Assembly: GCA_001940825.1 (NCBI GenBank)
Contig: MSGT01000018.1
Span: 1-45,412 of the forward strand
DNA length: 45,412 nt
Origin: Sphaerochaeta sp. Phil3
GTDB taxonomy: Bacteria > Spirochaetota > Spirochaetia > Sphaerochaetales > Sphaerochaetaceae
Reading direction: 5' to 3'
Shown: piece after piece, positions 40,829 to 45,412 of the stretch
How the letters are laid out: each line of letters opens with the position of its first letter
Numbering within the stretch: position 1 is the first letter of the stretch
The notes under the pieces: generated by a model
What the model was told of the DNA's origin: nothing
The model's input: the letters and a program-made list of their open reading frames with translations, nothing else
The model's database searches: none
Program-made: the position numbers and the translations under genes

Positions 40829-41758
40829 CTACTCCTCGTCCTCGTGGACTCCAGAAGAACCCTTGGACGGGCAGTTTGCGGTGCATGATGCACATGAAGA
40901 AGGAGAGCAGCTTGAGAGCTTAGGCACGTATGGAGTATGGACGACCTTCGTGTTGGCGTGGATGTAGTCAGCAATCCCCATAAAGGCCTTTGCACTTTCG
41001 CTGTTTGGGTTGGCGACTATCCAGTTCACACCCTCGTCTTCGTCCTGCTGCAATCCAAGCTCCATTGGCACGGCACCAAGGAAATGCACGTCCATCTCCT
41101 CGCACACGTTCTTGCCACCATCCTTGCCAAAGATTGGAATATGCTTGCCGCAATCCGGACATACAAGGTAGCTCATGTTCTCCACTAGGCCGATGATATC
41201 GACACCAAGCTGTCTTGAGAACGTTATGCTGCGCCTGACGTCAAGCACGGAAACCTTCTGAGGAGTGGTGACGATGACCGATCCAGTCATATCGGGGATG
41301 GTCTGGCAGACTGCGAGTTGCTCGTCGCCGGTTCCAGGAGGAGAGTCTATGAGAAGATAGTCCAATGTCCCCCATTCGACATCTGCAAGGAACTGCTTGA
41401 TAACGCTTATCTTCATTGGGCCCCTGAAAATGATGGCCTGATCCGGGTTTGTAAGTGCAAAACTCAGGCTCACAACCTTGAGATTGGGCATTGGACTTAC
41501 TGGAACGATAGAGCTTCCATCCTCATTCGAACCAAGGATGGCTCCTTCGCAGCCAAACATCTTGGCAATGTTTGGGCCATGTATGTCGGTGTCAAGCACA
41601 CCAACCTTGAAGCCCTTCTCCAAAAGGGCATTGGCCAGGTTCACGGTAACGGTGCTCTTTCCAACGCCGCCCTTGCCGCTCATGACGATTATCTTGCGGT
41701 CTATCTTGCTCATTCGCTCATGGATTCTGAGCTCTTGAAGTTCCATTTCATCAGGCAT
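40829..41758 (-). CDS. mrp: Mrp/NBP35-family Fe-S cluster carrier ATPase with Cys-rich C-terminal tail
   Basis: P-loop ATPase that holds a bridging 4Fe-4S cluster and delivers it to apoproteins. The 309-aa protein has the deviant Walker A GKGGVGKST (near residue 29), DTDIHGPNI (switch I), DYLLIDSPPGTGDEQL (Walker B/switch II) and the cluster-binding CPDCG pair. The usual N-terminal DUF59 domain is absent. An unusual feature is the C-terminal tail CSPSSCASCTANC, a four-Cys motif like the one that many clostridial Mrp proteins carry at their N-terminus. ATG 41758 has GGGAGG close upstream; promoter TTGCCC/TATCTT at 41776-41804. It is followed by the NUDIX gene. Confidence 0.9.
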   Translation of the reverse strand: MPDEMELQELRIHERMSKIDRKIIVMSGKGGVGKSTVTVNLANALLEKGFKVGVLDTDIHGPNIAKMFGCEGAILGSNEDGSSIVPVSPMPNLKVVSLSFALTNPDQAIIFRGPMKISVIKQFLADVEWGTLDYLLIDSPPGTGDEQLAVCQTIPDMTGSVIVTTPQKVSVLDVRRSITFSRQLGVDIIGLVENMSYLVCPDCGKHIPIFGKDGGKNVCEEMDVHFLGAVPMELGLQQDEDEGVNWIVANPNSESAKAFMGIADYIHANTKVVHTPYVPKLSSCSPSSCASCTANCPSKGSSGVHEDEE

Positions 41759-41775
41759 AAAGGCCTCCCAGAACC

Positions 41776-41804
41776 AAGATAACCCCTAAAGAGAGATTGG
41801 GCAA
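41776..41804 (-). promoter_or_regulatory. Predicted mrp promoter
   Basis: Minus strand TTGCCC (41799-41804), 17-bp spacer, TATCTT (41776-41781). Confidence 0.4.
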
Positions 41805-41886
41805 GGGGCGGTTAAGCCTTAGTTAAGACAAAGGAAAACCATGTAAGCATACGAACACCCCTCACAATATATATAAATACAAGGGC

Positions 41887-41916
41887 TTGAAACGGTAGTT
41901 GCTAAAAGGCTAATAT
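41887..41916 (+). promoter_or_regulatory. Predicted oad operon promoter
   Basis: TTGAAA (41887-41892), 18-bp spacer, TAATAT (41911-41916), about 65 nt before oadG, which has a good SD. An AT-rich run (ATATATATAAATA, from about 41867) lies upstream and may act as an UP-like element. Confidence 0.45.
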
Positions 41917-41980
41917 CTTGGGTAGCATCCGACGATTGGGCTTTGCGCTCAATCTATGCAATATTTTGAAGGGAGTGCAT

Positions 41981-42256
41981 ATGTTCTTATTGGCACAACT
42001 ACCTGCAGATCAGCTCTCCTTGCAGATCAGAAACGGACTCATCCTTCTGGTCCTTGGAATGGCGATCGTGTTTGTGTTCCTTACGATTCTGGTATTCTCC
42101 ACTCTTGGAGTCTCCAAGCTCGTCAGGAAGTTTGAAGGCAAGCGTCCTGCCCAGGCAGCGGCTGCACCGGAGGTCACAATTGCTCCAACGGCAGCATCCA
42201 ACGACGCTGAGGTTGCAGCGGCAATCGTAGCGGCTGTGGCGAAATCAAAGAATTGA
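41981..42256 (+). CDS. oadG: Oxaloacetate decarboxylase gamma subunit
   Basis: Small membrane subunit that holds the alpha and beta subunits of the Na+-pumping decarboxylase together. The 91-aa protein has one transmembrane helix (LILLVLGMAIVFVFLTILVF), then a charged cytoplasmic stretch (VRKFEGKRP) and an Ala/Pro-rich tail, as in OadG. The true start is ATG 41981 behind GGGAG; the upstream extension to 41918 lacks an SD. It begins the oadG-oadA-oadB operon, with oadA 19 bp downstream. Confidence 0.85.
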   Translation: MFLLAQLPADQLSLQIRNGLILLVLGMAIVFVFLTILVFSTLGVSKLVRKFEGKRPAQAAAAPEVTIAPTAASNDAEVAAAIVAAVAKSKN

Positions 42257-42275
42257 TTGAGAAAGGGAGGACAGA

Positions 42276-44108
42276 ATGAAGAAAATCAATTTCATGTGTA
42301 CTGCATTCAGAGACGGCTTCCAGTCAGTCTATGGTGCAAGGGTTTTCACAAAGGACTTCATGCCGGCAGTCGAGGCTGCTCGCAAGGCAGGCATAACACA
42401 TTTTGAAGCAGGTGGCGGAGCAAGGTTCCAGTCCCTTTACTTCTATACAAACGAAGATGCATTCGAGATGATGGACGAGTTCCGCAGAGTCGCAGGACCT
42501 GATGCGAACCTCCAGACACTCTCAAGAGGCGTAAACGTCGTAGGTCTCGACTCACAGCCAAGAGACATCATCAAGCTCCATGCAGACATGTTCAAGAAGC
42601 ATGGCATGACGACGATCAGGAACTTCGATGCTCTCAACGATGTCAACAACCTCATCGACAGCGGAAAGGCAATCCATGATGCAGGACTCAAGCACGAGAT
42701 AACAATCACAATGATGAGCCTGCCTCCAAAGACGACAGGTGCACATGACCCGGACTTCTACGAAGGTGTCCTTCGTGGAATCCTTGATGCAGGAATCCCA
42801 TTCGACAGCCTTTGCTTCAAGGATGCATCCGGTACAGCCACACCAGCTGTCGTCTACGAGACAATCAAGAGAGCAAGGAAGCTTCTTGGAAACGACATCA
42901 CAATCGTCATGCACAGCCACGACACAGCAGGCTGCTGTGTACAGCAGTACATGAGCGCCTTGGAAGCAGGTGCAAACCAGCTCGACCTTTCAATGCAGCC
43001 AGTTTCAGGCGGAACATGCCAGGTTGACATCATCACCATGTGGCACGCCCTCCGCGGAACGGAGTACGATCTTGGAGTCGATATCCATGCCATCCAGAAG
43101 GCAGAGGATGTATTCCAGGAGTGCATGAAGGACTACTTCCTGCCACCAGAGGCAACGGCTGTCAATCCGAACATCCCGTTCTTCCCTCTTCCAGGCGGAG
43201 CCCTCACAGCGAATACGCAGATGCTCAGGGACAACGGTCTCATGGACAAGTACCCACAGATCGTCGAGGCCATGGGCGAGACGGTTGCAAAGGGCGGTTT
43301 TGGAACATCTGTCACACCGGTTTCACAGTTCTATTTCCAGCAGGCATTCAACAACGTAATCTACGGACCTTGGAAGAAGATCGCCGAAGGCTACGGAAAG
43401 ATGGTCCTTGGCTACTTTGGAAAGACTCCTGTCGCTCCGGATCCAGAGGTCGTCAAGATTGCAGCGGAGCAGCTCAAGAAGGAGCCTACGACAAAGAAGG
43501 TCGTAGACATCAACGATGCAGATCCTACAAAGGGCCGCAAGGCAGCCATCAAGATGCTTGAGGACAACGGCATCGCAGTGACGGAGGAGAACATCTTCAT
43601 AGCAGCTTCCTGCAAGGAGAAGGGAATCCTCTACCTCACAGGCAAGTCGAAGGTCAACGGCGTAAGAAAGGCCGATCCTAAGGAAGAGGCTGCAAAGAAG
43701 GCCGGCGAATACACGGTCAAGGTCAATGGAAAGTCCTATGGCGTCAAGCTTGGAAAGGACAGTGCAACGGTCAACGGCGTCTCCTATCCTCTCAACCTTG
43801 AATTTGGAATAGATCAGGCGGCAATCGAAGCCTCTGCAGCAAGTGCTCCAACCGCAAATGCAGCAGCACCTGCAACAAGTGCAGCTCCAGCTGGCGGACA
43901 GAAAGTCGAAGCTCCAATGCCAGGTCTCGTACTCAGGCTTGAAGTCAAGGAAGGACAGGCGGTCAAGAAGAACCAGCTTGTCATGGTCATGGAAGCAATG
44001 AAGATGGAGAATGAAATCTACGCTCCATGCGATGGAACGGTTGGAAAGATTGCCGTCTCCGCAGGTCAGCAGCTCACAGCAGGCGACCTCCTCATGACGA
44101 TTGTATGA
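42276..44108 (+). CDS. oadA: Oxaloacetate decarboxylase alpha subunit, carboxyltransferase-biotin carrier fusion
   Basis: Cytoplasmic subunit that moves the carboxyl group from oxaloacetate to biotin, which the membrane beta subunit then decarboxylates. The 610-aa protein has the carboxyltransferase TIM barrel (residues 1-290; metal ligands in FRDGFQS and MHSHDTAG, carbamylated Lys in CFKDASGTATP), the conserved PYC_OADA domain (to about 470), an Ala/Pro-rich linker and a biotinyl domain with EAMKMEN near the C-terminus. RDGFQS replaces the common RDAHQS. It could also serve as a methylmalonyl/pyruvate carboxylase subunit, but the neighbours oadG and oadB decide for the sodium pump. SD AGGGAGG precedes ATG 42276. 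Confidence 0.95.
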   Translation: MKKINFMCTAFRDGFQSVYGARVFTKDFMPAVEAARKAGITHFEAGGGARFQSLYFYTNEDAFEMMDEFRRVAGPDANLQTLSRGVNVVGLDSQPRDIIKLHADMFKKHGMTTIRNFDALNDVNNLIDSGKAIHDAGLKHEITITMMSLPPKTTGAHDPDFYEGVLRGILDAGIPFDSLCFKDASGTATPAVVYETIKRARKLLGNDITIVMHSHDTAGCCVQQYMSALEAGANQLDLSMQPVSGGTCQVDIITMWHALRGTEYDLGVDIHAIQKAEDVFQECMKDYFLPPEATAVNPNIPFFPLPGGALTANTQMLRDNGLMDKYPQIVEAMGETVAKGGFGTSVTPVSQFYFQQAFNNVIYGPWKKIAEGYGKMVLGYFGKTPVAPDPEVVKIAAEQLKKEPTTKKVVDINDADPTKGRKAAIKMLEDNGIAVTEENIFIAASCKEKGILYLTGKSKVNGVRKADPKEEAAKKAGEYTVKVNGKSYGVKLGKDSATVNGVSYPLNLEFGIDQAAIEASAASAPTANAAAPATSAAPAGGQKVEAPMPGLVLRLEVKEGQAVKKNQLVMVMEAMKMENEIYAPCDGTVGKIAVSAGQQLTAGDLLMTIV

Positions 44109-44122
44109 TAGGAGCTTGACAG

Positions 44123-45367
44123 ATGGGTGAATCGTTATTGAATCTGTGGCAGTCCACAGGACTCTATGCCTTCCTTGGACTCGATCCAGCATCGGGGTTT
44201 GGATGGCAGAACCTTGTTATGATTTTGGTAGGACTTCTTCTGTTCTACCTTGCAATAAAGAAAGGCTTTGAGCCTCTTCTTCTCATCCCAATTGGAATGG
44301 GTTGTGTACTCAGCAACATCCCTTATGCATACATCGCAGGGACAGACCCTTCGTTGGCGGCAGGTGCTCAGGGTGCAACAGGATTCATAAAGATCCTGTT
44401 CGATGCAGGTATTCAGAGCGGTCTCTTCCCCGTGCTCATCTTCATGGGCGTTGGTGCAATGACTGACTTTGGACCTCTGATTGCAAATCCAAAGACGTTG
44501 CTTCTTGGTGCAGCAGCACAGTTTGGAATCTTTGCAGCCCTCATTGGAGCATTGCTTCTCAGCTTCATTCCAGGAATCAACTTCGACCTCCATGCAGCAG
44601 CCTCAATTGGAATCATAGGCGGTGCCGATGGTCCTACAGCCATCTATGTCACCACGCGACTTGCACAGGACCTCCTAGGACCTATCGCAGTTGCCGCCTA
44701 TTCCTACATGGCTCTTGTTCCTGTCATCCAGCCACCTATCATGAAGGCTCTCACGACAGAAGAAGAGAGGAAGATAAGGATGCAGCAGCTCAGACCAGTC
44801 AGCAAGACAGAGAAGATCATCTTCCCTATCTCTGTTCTCCTTGTCTGTTCCATTCTGCTTCCTAGCTCAACTCCTCTCATTGGAGCGCTCATGTTTGGAA
44901 ACCTCCTCAAGGAGTGCGGATGCACCGGCAGACTTGCAGACACAGCAAGCAATGCAATGATGAACATCGTTACGATCTGCCTTGGACTTTCTGTTGGTTC
45001 AAAGATGGAGGCATCACACTTCCTACAGCTCAACACATTGGGAATCCTCTTGCTTGGTGCTGTTGCATTCTCACTGGGAACTGCAATGGGCGTACTCATT
45101 GCAAAGCTCATGAACAAGCTCGATCCAAAGCATCCTGTCAATCCTCTCATTGGAAGCGCAGGTGTCTCAGCCGTCCCAATGGCTGCAAGGGTTTCCAGCA
45201 AGGTTGGTCAGGAAGCAGATCCTCAGAATTTCCTTCTCATGCACGCAATGGGTCCAAACGTATCTGGCGTCATTGGAAGCGCTGTTGCAGCAGGCGTCCT
45301 TCTTGCCTGCGTTCCTATCATGGAACCTCTCATCAATGGAGTAAGACCAGTTCTAGCACTTCTTTGA
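44123..45367 (+). CDS. oadB: Na+-pumping oxaloacetate decarboxylase beta subunit
   Basis: Integral membrane subunit that decarboxylates carboxybiotin and exports two Na+. The 414-aa protein has about nine to eleven hydrophobic segments. The ion-pathway signature [12 protein letters not shown] contains the essential Asp. A second conserved region reads [18 protein letters not shown] and [18 protein letters not shown]. The length is close to the family norm (about 370-435). GGAG at 44111-44114 precedes ATG 44123, and oadA ends 14 bp before. Together the operon would convert the energy of oxaloacetate decarboxylation into a sodium gradient during citrate or dicarboxylate fermentation. Its stop lies only 22 bp before the insertion-sequence end. 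Confidence 0.95.
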   Translation: MGESLLNLWQSTGLYAFLGLDPASGFGWQNLVMILVGLLLFYLAIKKGFEPLLLIPIGMGCVLSNIPYAYIAGTDPSLAAGAQGATGFIKILFDAGIQSGLFPVLIFMGVGAMTDFGPLIANPKTLLLGAAAQFGIFAALIGALLLSFIPGINFDLHAAASIGIIGGADGPTAIYVTTRLAQDLLGPIAVAAYSYMALVPVIQPPIMKALTTEEERKIRMQQLRPVSKTEKIIFPISVLLVCSILLPSSTPLIGALMFGNLLKECGCTGRLADTASNAMMNIVTICLGLSVGSKMEASHFLQLNTLGILLLGAVAFSLGTAMGVLIAKLMNKLDPKHPVNPLIGSAGVSAVPMAARVSSKVGQEADPQNFLLMHAMGPNVSGVIGSAVAAGVLLACVPIMEPLINGVRPVLALL

Positions 45368-45389
45368 TTGGAAGTTTGCTAAATAATTA

Positions 45390-45411
45390 AGGGGCTGTAA
45401 CAAAAGTCGGG
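45390..45411. mobile_element. Terminal inverted repeat of an insertion sequence (right window edge)
   Basis: Exact reverse complement of bases 1-22. The element body would lie to the right, outside the window. It abuts the 3' flank of oadB. Confidence 0.6.
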
Positions 45412-45412
45412 T

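Noticed and set aside
1-45412. Prophage or integrative element spanning the window
   Set aside because: Content is mostly housekeeping genes and there are no integrase, capsid or conjugation genes.

Overview
The window looks like chromosomal DNA of an anaerobic, probably host-associated spirochaete. Three things point there. The phenylalanyl-tRNA synthetase pair is of the archaeal/eukaryal type, which is characteristic of spirochaetes. EF-G is of the spirochaete/planctomycete type related to mitochondrial EFG1. CarD sits directly in front of ispD-ispF, and several secreted, membrane-barrel-like proteins are present. Arginine deiminase, a sodium-pumping oxaloacetate decarboxylase and a GH36 alpha-galactosidase suggest a fermentative gut lifestyle. 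The genus cannot be fixed from this sequence alone. Both ends of the window are the same 22-bp sequence in inverted orientation, most simply read as the outer ends of insertion-sequence copies at which an assembly stopped.

Layout. 0.2-3.4 kb (+): TatD nuclease, tRNA-dihydrouridine synthase and a divergent PurD-like ATP-grasp protein. 3.3-10.5 kb (-): uvrC, an acyltransferase and three exported envelope proteins, two of them tandem paralogues; one has a nine-G tract in its signal peptide. 10.6-12.9 kb (+): a spore-photoproduct-lyase-family radical SAM protein and a lone E2-type acyltransferase core without its catalytic His. 13-17.5 kb: rsmE-arcA (-), an orphan peptide-binding protein (+) whose promoter shares its -35 hexamer with rsmE, and RhuM (-). 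17.5-22 kb: carD-ispD-ispF (-) and malQ (+), flanked by unusual intergenic repeat regions. 22-25 kb (-): a RecA/KaiC-like ATPase and EF-G. 25.2-30.5 kb (+): pheS-pheT and E1 alpha/beta of a 2-oxoacid dehydrogenase. 30.5-35 kb: AlaX editing protein (-), a small conserved protein (+), a predicted leader ORF followed by the Mg2+ transporter mgtE (+), and a YczE-like membrane protein (-). 35-40 kb: gene debris and repeats, a DMT permease, tRNA-Cys, a GNAT/DUF1778 toxin-antitoxin pair (all -) and alpha-galactosidase (+). 40-45.4 kb: NUDIX and Mrp (-), then the oadG-oadA-oadB sodium pump operon (+).

The most interesting signals lie between the annotated genes. (1) A 36-codon ORF with its own promoter and Shine-Dalgarno sequence lies just upstream of mgtE. 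It carries an acidic/proline stretch (ADPDPVPL) like that of the enterobacterial MgtL leader, so it is a candidate Mg2+-sensing leader peptide. (2) Several intergenic gaps are filled with degenerate tandem arrays of 9 or 10 bp, each with a different unit; two of them abut or overlap truncated gene stubs. (3) A ~105-bp repeat occurs at the 3' ends of two unrelated genes, with a compensatory change in a small hairpin. (4) At least eight genes have a -10 hexamer only 5-10 nt before an SD-less start codon, which predicts widespread leaderless mRNAs. Promoter, start-site and repeat calls were made by eye; no database search was possible.
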